From: an uncultured Angelakisella sp.
GTDB lineage: Bacteria; Bacillota; Clostridia; Oscillospirales; Ruminococcaceae
NCBI GenBank assembly: GCA_910585525.1
Contig: CAJUFR010000002.1
Location: 46,765-110,764 of the forward strand
Direction: 5' to 3'
Length of the DNA stretch: 64,000 nucleotides
Each line of letters starts with the position of its first letter. Position 1 is the first letter of the stretch. Positions 16,364 through 24,512 of this stretch are shown here, piece after piece. The position numbers were made by a program, and so were the translations under genes. The notes beneath the pieces were generated by a model, which was given only the letters and a program-made list of their open reading frames with translations, was not told where the DNA came from and did no database searches.

Positions 16364-17581
16364 ATGGAGACCGAAAAGCTATATGAACAGGACAGCCACC
16401 TGCGGGAATGGGAGGCCACCGTCCTGGCCTGCGAGACCATCACCGACGGCTATCGGGTGGTGCTGGACCGCACCGCCTTCTTCCCGGAGGGGGGCGGCCA
16501 ACTCAGCGACGGGGGGACCATCGGGGATGTGACAGTGTGGGAGACCCGGGAGAAGGATGGACATATCTACCACTTCACCAAGGAGCCGGTGCCGGTGGGG
16601 GCAAAAGCAAAATGCGCCCTGGACTGGCCCCGGCGGCTGGACCACATGCAGCAGCACACCGGGGAGCACCTGCTTTCCTGGGCCTTCTGGTCCCTCTTTG
16701 GGGTGGAGAACATCGGCTTCCACATGGGGGAGGAAACGGTGACCATCGACCTGAGCCGCCCGGTGACCCAGGAGGAGATGGACGCCGCCGAGGAGGCCGC
16801 CAACCGGGATATCTGGAAGGACCTGCCTGTCCGCTGCTACGTCGCCACCCCGGCGGAGGTCGAAGCCCTTGCCCTGCGGAAAAAGACCGACAAGGTGACA
16901 GGGGACCTGCGCATTGTGGAGATCCAGGGCAGCGACATCTGCACCTGCTGCGGCACCCACGCCAACTCCACCGGGGAGGTGGGGCTGGTGAAGATCATCC
17001 GCCAGGAACACACCAAGGGGGGCAGCCGGGTCCAGTTCCTCTGCGGGGGCCGGGCGTTGTCCGACTACCGGCTCAAGAACCGGGTGGCCCTGGAGGCCGG
17101 GGCGGCCCTCTCGGTAAAGGAGGGGGAGGTCCCCGACGGTATCCGGCGACTGAAAGGGGAGTTGGCCGCCCAGGGGGCAGCCCTCCGGGAGAAGGGGCGG
17201 CTGCTCACCGAGGTCTACGCCCGGGACCTGCTGGCCGCCGGCGGGGAGAAGGGCAGGATGGGCCGTGTCATCGTCACCTGCCAGCCCGACCTGGACGCCA
17301 AGGAGGCCAAGCTGCTGCTCAATGCCCTGACAGCGGCCCCTGGCACCGGGGCGGTGGTCATCTACCCCGTCCCCGGCAAGGCCGGTGCAGAGGGCCGGGT
17401 CTGCTACCTTGCCGGCAGGGCGCCGGACAGCCTGGCGGATTGCAAATACCTCTGCGACATACTGAACGGCCTGTACAACGGCAAGGGGGGCGGCAAGGCC
17501 GCCTTCGCCCAGGGCTCCGGCCGGCTGGCCCCGGATTGGGAAACCGCCGCCGGGACGCTGCGGCAGATGCTGGCAAAATAG
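16364..17581 (+). CDS. Alanyl-tRNA editing protein with DHHA1 domain
   Basis: 405 residues. It resembles the editing half of alanyl-tRNA synthetase (AlaX type II/III) and should hydrolyse mischarged Ser- or Gly-tRNA(Ala) in trans. The N-terminal strand RTAFFPEGGGQLSDGG is the classic editing-domain opening. The zinc site is formed by His in HMQQHTGEHLLS and the CTCCGTH cluster. A C-terminal DHHA1-like domain (about residues 250-405) would bind tRNA. It lies directly before the CCA-adding enzyme gene (10 bases), so both act on tRNA quality. Confidence 0.9.
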   Translation: METEKLYEQDSHLREWEATVLACETITDGYRVVLDRTAFFPEGGGQLSDGGTIGDVTVWETREKDGHIYHFTKEPVPVGAKAKCALDWPRRLDHMQQHTGEHLLSWAFWSLFGVENIGFHMGEETVTIDLSRPVTQEEMDAAEEAANRDIWKDLPVRCYVATPAEVEALALRKKTDKVTGDLRIVEIQGSDICTCCGTHANSTGEVGLVKIIRQEHTKGGSRVQFLCGGRALSDYRLKNRVALEAGAALSVKEGEVPDGIRRLKGELAAQGAALREKGRLLTEVYARDLLAAGGEKGRMGRVIVTCQPDLDAKEAKLLLNALTAAPGTGAVVIYPVPGKAGAEGRVCYLAGRAPDSLADCKYLCDILNGLYNGKGGGKAAFAQGSGRLAPDWETAAGTLRQMLAK

Positions 17582-17591
17582 GAGGTGTTCC

Positions 17592-18971
17592 ATGGGATCG
17601 TTCGCTCTCCCCGCCCCCGCCGCCGCCATCCTGGACCGGCTGGAGGGGGCGGGCTACGAGGCCTGGGCGGTGGGGGGCTGCGTCCGGGACAGCCTGCTGG
17701 GCCTTTGCCCCCAGGACTGGGACCTCTGCACCGCCGCCAAACCGGAGGAGATGCAGCGGGTCTTTTCCGGCTGGAAGGTGATCCCCACCGGCCTGCGCCA
17801 CGGGACGGTGACGGTGCACCTGGCGGGGCAGAACTGGGAGGTCACCAGCTACCGGGCCGACGGCAGCTACAGCGACCACCGCCGCCCGGACAGCGTCCGC
17901 TTCGTTCACCGGGTGGAGGAGGACCTGGCCCGGCGGGATTTTACCGTCAACGCCATGGCCTGGCACCCCCGGCGGGGCCTCTTTGACCCCATGGGGGGCC
18001 GGGCCGACCTGGAGAGCCGGGTGCTCCGCTGCGTGGGGGAGCCGGGGCGGCGGTTCGACGAGGACGCCCTGCGCATCCTCCGGGGGATACGGTTCGCCGC
18101 CTGGTACGGCCTGTCCCCGGAGAAAGAGACCGCCGCCGCCATCCACCACGGCAAAGAGACTCTGAAGCTGGTGGCCCCGGAGCGGTGCATGGCGGAACTG
18201 CGGCGGCTGCTCTGCGCCCCCGGGGCGCAGCTTGCCCCGGTGCTGGAGCAGTTCTGGGACGTGCTGGCGGTGCTGCCGGGGCTGGACTGCCTGGAGAGGA
18301 TGCCGGGGTATGACCAAGGGAATCCCCACCACCACCTGGACCTCCGGGGGCACACCATCCAGGCGGTGGCGTCGGTGCCGCCCCGGGAGCCGCTGCGTTT
18401 GGCGGCCCTCCTCCACGACAGCGGCAAGCCCGCCTGCCGCACCGTGGACAAGGAGGGTATCGCCCACTACTACGGCCACGCCAAGGAAAGCGCCCGCCTG
18501 GCGGAGCGGGCCTTGAAGCGGCTGCGCAGCCCCGGGGAACTCCGCCGCCAGGTGGTGCAGCTGGTGGAACTCCACGACCTGTGGGTGCCTCCCACCCTCC
18601 CCTCGGCCCGGCGCTGGCTGGGCCGCCTGGGGGAACAGGCCCTCCGGGACCTCCTGGCCCTGGAGCGTGGCGACACCCTGGCCCACGCCCCCGCCTGCCA
18701 GCCCCCCCGCCTGGCCCGTCTGGCCCAGTGGGAGGCGCTGCTGGACCAGGTGGTAGGGGAGGGGGACTGTCTCTCCCTGCGGGACCTGGCGGTAAAGGGG
18801 GAGGACCTGCTGGCCCTGGGCTTCGCCGCCGGGCCGGAACTGGGTGCCACGCTGCGGCACCTGCTGGAGGAGGTGGTGGAAGGGCGGCTGGAAAACCACC
18901 GGGAGGTGCTGCTGGCGGCGGCGAAGGAGAGACTGGAGGGGGCTCGTTCCTCTCCATACCCTTTTCTGTAA
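17592..18971 (+). CDS. cca: CCA tRNA nucleotidyltransferase
   Basis: 459 residues. The nucleotidyltransferase head has GGCVRDSLLG and the catalytic DWD pair in CPQDWDLCT; RRDFTVNAMAW and DEDALRILRGIRFA follow, all hallmarks of class II CCA-adding enzymes. A C-terminal HD domain (AALLHDSGKP) is also present, as in many Clostridia. TAGGAGGTG precedes the ATG. The last ten residues (GARSSPYPFL) and the stop codon are encoded inside the left arm of a 127-bp palindrome, so the original C-terminus appears to have been replaced. Head and core motifs are intact and the enzyme should work. Confidence 0.93.
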   Translation: MGSFALPAPAAAILDRLEGAGYEAWAVGGCVRDSLLGLCPQDWDLCTAAKPEEMQRVFSGWKVIPTGLRHGTVTVHLAGQNWEVTSYRADGSYSDHRRPDSVRFVHRVEEDLARRDFTVNAMAWHPRRGLFDPMGGRADLESRVLRCVGEPGRRFDEDALRILRGIRFAAWYGLSPEKETAAAIHHGKETLKLVAPERCMAELRRLLCAPGAQLAPVLEQFWDVLAVLPGLDCLERMPGYDQGNPHHHLDLRGHTIQAVASVPPREPLRLAALLHDSGKPACRTVDKEGIAHYYGHAKESARLAERALKRLRSPGELRRQVVQLVELHDLWVPPTLPSARRWLGRLGEQALRDLLALERGDTLAHAPACQPPRLARLAQWEALLDQVVGEGDCLSLRDLAVKGEDLLALGFAAGPELGATLRHLLEEVVEGRLENHREVLLAAAKERLEGARSSPYPFL

Positions 18972-19065
18972 TTTTCTGGTCATCACTTCGAGCGCCTCGC
19001 CGGCGAGGCGCTCGAAGTGATATCTTGAAAATTGCAAAAAAAGAGTATGGGGAGGAACGAGCCCC
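18939..19065. mobile_element. 127-bp palindromic MITE-like element
   Basis: The outer ends are exact inverse complements (GGGGCTCGTTCCTC.. and ..GAGGAACGAGCCCC), the inner 20 bases of each arm are perfect (18982-19001 against 19002-19021), and the stretches between are partly paired. There is no loop, no coding capacity and no T tract that would make a simple terminator. It covers the end of cca and stops 17 bases before the padR promoter. Confidence 0.65.
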
Positions 19066-19082
19066 AAAAAACAGCACCCCCC

Positions 19083-19111
19083 TTGACAATCTCGATAATC
19101 GATAATATAAT
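19083..19111 (+). promoter_or_regulatory. Consensus sigma-A promoter of padR-DUF2812 operon
   Basis: TTGACA (19083-19088), exactly 17 bases, TATAAT (19106-19111): a full-consensus promoter. Confidence 0.85.
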
Positions 19112-19138
19112 ATAGCCAGTAATATCGATATTCGAGAT
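19089..19138 (+). promoter_or_regulatory. Putative PadR operator
   Basis: ATCTCGATAATCGATA (19089-19104) and TATCGATATTCGAGAT (19123-19138) are inverted copies differing at two positions. The left half fills the promoter spacer and the right half lies just past the start of transcription, ideal for autorepression. Confidence 0.6.
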
Positions 19139-19171
19139 AAGCGAAACAAGGACAGGAAGGAGGTTCCCTCC

Positions 19172-19495
19172 ATGCCCCGAGAAAAATTCAAGACCCTCAC
19201 CGAGCAAATGTACTATATCCTCCTCTGCCTGGGGGAGGAGTGCTGCGGCATCGACGTGATGGACCGCATCCCTGCCCTCACCGGGGGCCGGGTGAAGGTG
19301 GGCTCCGGGACCCTCTACCACCTGCTGGAGGAGTTCCTGGCGGCGGGGCTCATCCGGGAGACCCGGGCGGAGGGGCGGCGGCGCAGCTACCTCCTTACCC
19401 CGGAGGGCCGGGCGCTGCTGGATCAGGAGTACCGCCGTATCTGCCGCCAGGCGGAGGACTACCGCCGCTGTTTTGAAGGGAGTGACCAGGGATGA
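19172..19495 (+). CDS. PadR family transcriptional repressor
   Basis: 107 residues, short PadR (subfamily 2) length. The winged helix reads LTEQMYYILLCLGEECCG, then the recognition region GRVKVGSGTLYHLLEEFLAAGLI and wing EGRRRSYLLTPEGR. A helical tail for dimerisation follows. GGAAGGAGG lies upstream. The gene overlaps the DUF2812 gene by 4 bases (ATGA), the usual Clostridial pairing, and a dyad overlapping its promoter suggests autoregulation. Confidence 0.9.
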   Translation: MPREKFKTLTEQMYYILLCLGEECCGIDVMDRIPALTGGRVKVGSGTLYHLLEEFLAAGLIRETRAEGRRRSYLLTPEGRALLDQEYRRICRQAEDYRRCFEGSDQG

Positions 19496-20847
19496 AAGAC
19501 CGCGCCTACCGGATCGAGACCTTCGCCTTTTATGACCAGACCGCCATCCAAAAACGGGTGGAGATGATGGCCGCCAGGGGGTGGCTGCTGGATAAGCCGG
19601 GGAACTTCCTCTGGCGGTACCGGCGGATAGAGCCCCAGACCCTCCGCGCCGCCGTCACCTACTTTCCCACCGCCTCCGCCTTTGACCCGGGGCCCAGCCA
19701 GGGGGAACTGACCATGGAGGAGTTCTGCGCCCGGGACGGCTGGACGCTGCTGGCCCGGTGGGGGCAGATGCAGATATTCGCCAGCGCCGCCCCCGACCCC
19801 ACCCCCATCGACACCGACCCGGTGACCCAGGTGGAGACCATCCACCTGGCGATGAAGCGTGCCATGCTCCCCGGCCACCTGCTGCTGGCGGCGGTGATGG
19901 TCTGGCAGCTGTGCTTCCAGTTTTTCCAGTTCCGTGACGACCCCATCGACTTTTTAACCGACTCCGCCACCCTGCTGATGCTCCCCATGTGGATGCTGCT
20001 TCTGACCGCCGTCCTGCTGGAGATGGGCATCTACCTCCGGTGGCACAGAGAAGCCGCCCGGGCGGCGGAGGACGGGGTGTTCCTCCCCATCGCCACCTGG
20101 CGGCGGGCCAGCGCCCTGCTGTTGGGCGGGGCGCTGCTGCTGCTGTTCCTCTCCGCCATAAGTTCCCGGTCCCGTCTGGGGACGCTGCTGGTCTGGGGCC
20201 TCATCTATGCCGGCATCCTGCTGCTGGCCACACGGCTCCGGGACGCCATGAAACGCCGGGGCTCCCCCCGGTGGGCCACCCGCCTGGCGGTGGCGGGGAT
20301 GGCAGGGGTCCTCAGCTTCGCCGCCCTGTGGGGGCTGGTGACGGTGATCATCCGGGGGCAGCTGTGGCAGGATCGACAGCCGCCGGAAAGCTACCAGTTC
20401 CAGGGCCACGCCTTCTCCGTCTACCACGACCCGCTGCCCCTGACGGTGGCGGACCTGGGCCACCCCGGCGGCGTCCGCTACTCCACCGAGGCCCGTCGGG
20501 AGGAGACCTTTCTCCTGGCCCGGAGCAGCTACCGGCAGGACCGGCTGCTGGGGCAGGACCCTCTGGCCCCGGAACTGGATTACACCGTTGTCGAGGTGAA
20601 AGCCCCCTTCCTCGCCGCCCTGTGCCGGGAGGCGATGCTGGAGGAGGATCCGGTGTTCGAGGCGGAGTACCGCCCTGCCGACCCCGCCCCCTGGGGGGCG
20701 TCAGAAGCCTGGCGGCTCTACCGCCGCGGGGAGCCCGATGACCGGTATCTCCTGGCCTGGCCGGACCGGCTGGCGGAGGTGCAGGTCTACGGGATGGAAT
20801 TGGACGGCGCCAGGATGGGGATCATCGGAGAAAAACTGAAGGGATAA
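19492..20847 (+). CDS. DUF2812 domain membrane protein
   Basis: 451 residues. The N-terminal 110 residues form the DUF2812 domain (FAFYDQTAIQKRVEMMAARGW, then LLDKPGNFLWRYRR), followed by about five hydrophobic helices (roughly residues 125-290) and a soluble C-terminal region. DUF2812 genes are regularly paired with padR and are thought to belong to envelope-stress responses; the molecular role is not known. Its start overlaps the padR stop, and a strong hairpin follows the stop codon. Confidence 0.85.
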   Translation: MKDRAYRIETFAFYDQTAIQKRVEMMAARGWLLDKPGNFLWRYRRIEPQTLRAAVTYFPTASAFDPGPSQGELTMEEFCARDGWTLLARWGQMQIFASAAPDPTPIDTDPVTQVETIHLAMKRAMLPGHLLLAAVMVWQLCFQFFQFRDDPIDFLTDSATLLMLPMWMLLLTAVLLEMGIYLRWHREAARAAEDGVFLPIATWRRASALLLGGALLLLFLSAISSRSRLGTLLVWGLIYAGILLLATRLRDAMKRRGSPRWATRLAVAGMAGVLSFAALWGLVTVIIRGQLWQDRQPPESYQFQGHAFSVYHDPLPLTVADLGHPGGVRYSTEARREETFLLARSSYRQDRLLGQDPLAPELDYTVVEVKAPFLAALCREAMLEEDPVFEAEYRPADPAPWGASEAWRLYRRGEPDDRYLLAWPDRLAEVQVYGMELDGARMGIIGEKLKG

Positions 20848-20848
20848 C

Positions 20849-20887
20849 AGCGATGCCGCCCCTGGCAGAACCGGGGACGGCATCGCT
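20849..20887. terminator. Convergent-gene terminator hairpin
   Basis: AGCGATGCCG pairs perfectly with CGGCATCGCT, with further CCCC/GGGG pairing inside. It lies between two convergent genes; the T tract is short. Confidence 0.65.
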
Positions 20888-20894
20888 TCGTTCG

Positions 20895-21572
20895 TTATCC
20901 CATTACCGGCGTACAAAACCGGGCGGAAAACGCAAAGCTGGGCAGGAACCGGTACCGGCCGGCCAGCAGGCTGCTGAACCAGGCCGCCGTGGTGCCGGTG
21001 AAGAAGGCGCAGAAGAAGGTGGCGGCCCCCACCCCCGCCAGCCGCCCCAGCACCAGCCACCCCAGCAGCAGGCAGAGAACCAGGCAGGTGAGGTCGTAGC
21101 CGGTGCGGAACACCCGCAGGGAGATGTGGTAGTGGTCCTTCACGTCCCGGCAGAAGATGTCGATGGGCTGGATGGGCAGGCGGCAGTTCATGGTGAAGGC
21201 CAGGGAACCGGCCATCAGCAGGAAGCCCAGCACGCACCATACCACCCGCAGGGGCAGGCTCTGGCCCAGGGGGGCGATGAGGACCTCGAACAGGTCCAGC
21301 AGCCGCCCGAACACCAGCCCTTCCCCCACCGAGATGAGGTAACTCACCTGGGGCTTTTTGGTGATGAGCACCGTCGCCCCCAGCAGCAAAAATTCCATCA
21401 GATTGTGGCAAAGGCCGAAGGAGACGGCGGGGAAGATTTCGTGGAGCACCAGCGGCAGGGCGGAGGAGGTGGTGACCCCCAGCCCGGACTTGTTCAGCAG
21501 GGCGATGCCCAGGCTGCTCATCCCCAGGGCCAGCAGCAGCGCCAGTTCGCAGGAAAAGGTTTTCTTTTTCAA
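20895..21572 (-). CDS. YczE/YyaS/YitT-like (DUF6198) membrane protein
   Basis: 225 residues with five or six hydrophobic segments. GMSSLGIALLNKSGLGVTTS near the N-terminus and MNCRLPIQPIDIFCRD in the middle match the DUF6198/YczE group, which has no established activity. The gene ends 7 bases after a shared terminator and begins 20 bases after the stop of the SLC13 transporter gene, with AAAAAGAGGGG as its binding site, so it is probably the third gene of that minus-strand operon. Confidence 0.8.
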   Translation of the reverse strand: MKKKTFSCELALLLALGMSSLGIALLNKSGLGVTTSSALPLVLHEIFPAVSFGLCHNLMEFLLLGATVLITKKPQVSYLISVGEGLVFGRLLDLFEVLIAPLGQSLPLRVVWCVLGFLLMAGSLAFTMNCRLPIQPIDIFCRDVKDHYHISLRVFRTGYDLTCLVLCLLLGWLVLGRLAGVGAATFFCAFFTGTTAAWFSSLLAGRYRFLPSFAFSARFCTPVMG

Positions 21573-21591
21573 ATCCAGTAGACCCCTCTTT

Positions 21592-23067
21592 TTACATCAC
21601 AACGCTGCCGATGGGGTAGCCGATGAAGGACATGATCAGGATGGCGGCCAGGGCAAAGACGCCGCCCCAGATGAACATGCTTTTGGGATCGGTCCAGCCG
21701 GAGGCGATGGCCACGGTGTTGACGGTGCTCTGGCCGGCGGGGGTCATGTTGCAGACACCGGCGCCGAAGCCGATGAGGCAGACGATGGCCGGGACGCTGA
21801 CGGTGCCGGCGGGCAGGGCCAGGGTCACCGCCAGGGCGATGGAACTGACCACCGTGGTGGTGACGATGTTGGAGGAGAAGTTGGTCTCCAGCACCGCCCA
21901 GGCGATGAAGAAGAGCACCAGCCCGGTGGCGGGCAGGGCGTTTGCCACGGGGGCCAGGATATCGCTGAGCCAGGCGCTGATGCCGATGTCGTTGTTGGTC
22001 AGGCAGCTGCCCAGCTGGGTGGCGGCGGCGGTCATCAGGACGCTGCCCCACATGACGTTTTTAGAGGTCTCGGCAAAGTTCATGATGGACTTGCCGTTGT
22101 CGGTAAGGATAAAGAGGATGAGACAGCCCACCATGGGGGGCATGGCGGTGGTCCAGCTGTTGACGGTGGCGTAGAACTCCGGGAGGACGCCTTTCACCAG
22201 GCTGGGGACGATCCAGAGGAAAACGGTGAGGCCCATGGTCCCCAGGACGATCTTCTCCTTCCGGTCGGCGGCGGGGACGGTGCCCCGCAGGGAGATGGCC
22301 TTACTGGGGTCGATATCCGCCGTGTCCTTGGGGTCGACCAGAAAGCGGAAGATGAGCACCATGACCGCCAGGATAAGGATACCGGTGGGGATACCCATGG
22401 CCATGTACTGGAACTGGTTCACCTCCACCCCGGTGGCGGAGGCGTAGTAGCCCATGGCCAGGGTGGGCCAGACGTGGCCGATGGGGGTCATGCCGGAGGA
22501 AAGGCTGATGGCAAAGGCGGTGCCCATCATCATGCAGTTGGCGGTCTTGCTGCCTTTTTTCAGCCCCAGCACCTGGAAGATATCCTCCAGGAAGGGCATA
22601 AAGGCAACGAACAGCACCGACGGGGAGATGAACAGCCCCATAAAGGCCACCGCCGCCCACAGGAAGCACATAAAGTGCCAGGGGCCCTTCCGGGCGATGC
22701 CGTTGGTGATAAAGGCCACGGTGCACCGCCGGACGAAGTTGGTCTTGGACAGGGGGTAGACCAGCATAAAGGTGAAGATGAGGAAAGCCACGGTGGAGTT
22801 GCCGAAGGCCCCGGAAAAGGTCTTGCCGAAGCCGTAGCTGGGCAGGAAGCCGATCATCAGCAGGGTGATGAAGCAGGGCCAGTCGATGGAGATGCCCATC
22901 CACATGATGAGGGAGGCGAAGAAGATGCCCAGCACCGCCATGGCCTCGCTGCCCAGGGCGCCGGTGGCGGGGAGCAGGCGGAAGCCGAGCATCACCACCA
23001 CCGCCAGCAGCAGCGCCAGGTTGCGCTTTTTGGCGTTACGTCCGATCTCTGTATTGACCTGTGACAT
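21592..23067 (-). CDS. SLC13/DASS family carboxylate transporter
   Basis: 491 residues with about 12-13 membrane helices. The DASS family takes up di- and tricarboxylates, often with sodium. The expected hairpin motifs are present: SSGMTPIGHVWPT in the first half and TNFSSNIVTTTVVSSIALAV in the second, the latter matching the SNT-type substrate and sodium site. It sits 25 bases after the FAD oxidoreductase gene (AAGGAGGG binding site), so the pair likely imports and transforms one organic acid. Citrate, fumarate or succinate are candidates by family only. Confidence 0.88.
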   Translation of the reverse strand: MSQVNTEIGRNAKKRNLALLLAVVVMLGFRLLPATGALGSEAMAVLGIFFASLIMWMGISIDWPCFITLLMIGFLPSYGFGKTFSGAFGNSTVAFLIFTFMLVYPLSKTNFVRRCTVAFITNGIARKGPWHFMCFLWAAVAFMGLFISPSVLFVAFMPFLEDIFQVLGLKKGSKTANCMMMGTAFAISLSSGMTPIGHVWPTLAMGYYASATGVEVNQFQYMAMGIPTGILILAVMVLIFRFLVDPKDTADIDPSKAISLRGTVPAADRKEKIVLGTMGLTVFLWIVPSLVKGVLPEFYATVNSWTTAMPPMVGCLILFILTDNGKSIMNFAETSKNVMWGSVLMTAAATQLGSCLTNNDIGISAWLSDILAPVANALPATGLVLFFIAWAVLETNFSSNIVTTTVVSSIALAVTLALPAGTVSVPAIVCLIGFGAGVCNMTPAGQSTVNTVAIASGWTDPKSMFIWGGVFALAAILIMSFIGYPIGSVVM

Positions 23068-23092
23068 GTTAGATACCCTCCTTAAAAACAGT

Positions 23093-24337
23093 CTATATCA
23101 AGGCGCCTTGGCGTGTCAGTTCCGCCCGGATGGCCTCGGTGTCGTAGCCCTCCTTCCCGGCGGAGAGGGCGGCGGCAACCCCGGCGGCGTGGCCGGTGGC
23201 GAAGCCGGTGCCCATCACCCGGATGGAGGCCGAGGCGGTGAGGTCGGAGGAGATGGTCCGCCCGGCGCACCAAAGGTTCTGGTACCCCCGGGGCCGCAGG
23301 GCGGCGATGGGGATATCGAACCATTTGGCCCCCCGCTCCAGGGTGAAAGCCGGGTCGTCGTTGTCCACATGGATCTCCGCCCCCCAGCCCCCCCGGGCGA
23401 TGCCGGCGGGGTCCTTCTGGGAGGTCTTGACGTCCTCCCGCGTCAGGGTGTACTCCCCGATGATGCGGCGGCTTTCCCGGAACCCCGCCCGGGGACCGGT
23501 CTGCACCAGGAAAGCGTGCTCCAGCCCGGGGATACGCTGCTTGAAGGTCTCCAGATAGAGCCGGGCCTGGCGGCGGCCCTCCCGTTCCACGGCGGTGAGG
23601 GTCCTGGCGTCGATGTCTGGCATCTTCAGGCTGATGAGGTTCACCAGGAAGTCATCGCACCCCGGCACCGGCACCGCCGTCCCCCGGGTGGCCGAAAAGC
23701 CCTCCGCCCCCGCATCCCTGGCGGCGTTGATGGCCGACTGCATGGCGTCGGGGGAGAGGTCCGTCCCCGGCTCCACCCCGCCCAGGCGGAACATCATGCT
23801 GCCGGTCTGGTCACAGTGGAACTCCACCGGCGCTCCCGCCAGGTAGGCCAGGTTGGCGTCCCCGGTGGCGTCCACAAAGGCGTCCGCCGTCACAAAAAAC
23901 CGCCCGGCGTCGTCCACGCATTCCAGCGAGAGGACCTTCCCCCCTTGGCTCCGGGCCCTGATGACCTGGGCGTAGAGGAGACAGTCCACCTTCTCCTCCT
24001 CCACCAGCTGGTCCAGGGCCAGTTTGGCCGCCTCCGGGTCGACGCGGGCGATGAGGTTGCCGGTGGGGGAGGTGTAAAAGCCGTCGAACCGGCCCATATC
24101 CGCCAGCCGGTCCAGCACCAGCTGGCCCACCCCCTTCACCACCTGGGTCCAATTTTCGCCGTTGGTGCAGAAGCCGCAGTAGGCGGGCACCAGGGAGTGG
24201 GTGGCCTGTCCCCCCAGGTAGGGGCTGCGCTCCAGCAGCAGGGTGCCGGCCCCGGCCCTGCGGGCGCCGACGGCCGCTGCCACACCTGCCGAGCCGCCCC
24301 CGGCCACCACGACATCATAACGAAGTTCGCGTTCCAT
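23093..24337 (-). CDS. FAD-dependent oxidoreductase (FAD_oxidored family)
   Basis: 414 residues. An N-terminal Rossmann fold (DVVVAGGGSAGVAAAVGARR) binds FAD; the C-terminal FAD closure reads NLWCAGRTISSDLTASAS then GTGFATGHAAGVAAAL. This is the PF12831 type, which includes tricarballylate-dehydrogenase-like and fumarate-reductase-like enzymes. MERELRYDVVV is the start, with AAAGGAG upstream. The longer in-frame start lies inside the leader. It shares an operon with a SLC13 transporter and is divergent from a LysR gene, an arrangement reminiscent of tricarballylate (tcu) loci. The substrate remains inferred. Confidence 0.85.
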   Translation of the reverse strand: MERELRYDVVVAGGGSAGVAAAVGARRAGAGTLLLERSPYLGGQATHSLVPAYCGFCTNGENWTQVVKGVGQLVLDRLADMGRFDGFYTSPTGNLIARVDPEAAKLALDQLVEEEKVDCLLYAQVIRARSQGGKVLSLECVDDAGRFFVTADAFVDATGDANLAYLAGAPVEFHCDQTGSMMFRLGGVEPGTDLSPDAMQSAINAARDAGAEGFSATRGTAVPVPGCDDFLVNLISLKMPDIDARTLTAVEREGRRQARLYLETFKQRIPGLEHAFLVQTGPRAGFRESRRIIGEYTLTREDVKTSQKDPAGIARGGWGAEIHVDNDDPAFTLERGAKWFDIPIAALRPRGYQNLWCAGRTISSDLTASASIRVMGTGFATGHAAGVAAALSAGKEGYDTEAIRAELTRQGALI

Positions 24338-24425
24338 TTGGTCGCTCCTTTCGGTCCACATGATCCATTTTTGTTCCTTGGGTGGTTGCAGCTGCATCAA
24401 ATAAACACCGTGTTACCCGTGATTC

Positions 24426-24454
24426 ATTATAAATTTCCTGTTGAATTTTGTAAA
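24426..24454 (-). promoter_or_regulatory. Promoter of FAD oxidoreductase-SLC13 operon
   Basis: On the minus strand TTTACA (24454-24449), 17 bases, TATAAT (24431-24426). It overlaps the LysR gene promoter on the other strand, so the two cannot be used at once. Confidence 0.65.
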
Positions 24455-24469
24455 ACTGTTGTTTATTAT
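24441..24469 (+). promoter_or_regulatory. Promoter of the lysR-type gene
   Basis: TTGAAT (24441-24446), 17 bases, TATTAT (24464-24469), 43 bases before the start codon and nested with the opposite-strand promoter. Confidence 0.5.
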
Positions 24470-24512
24470 ATGTTGTATAGGGAACATCTATCGGTCATCT
24501 GGAGGGAATGGA

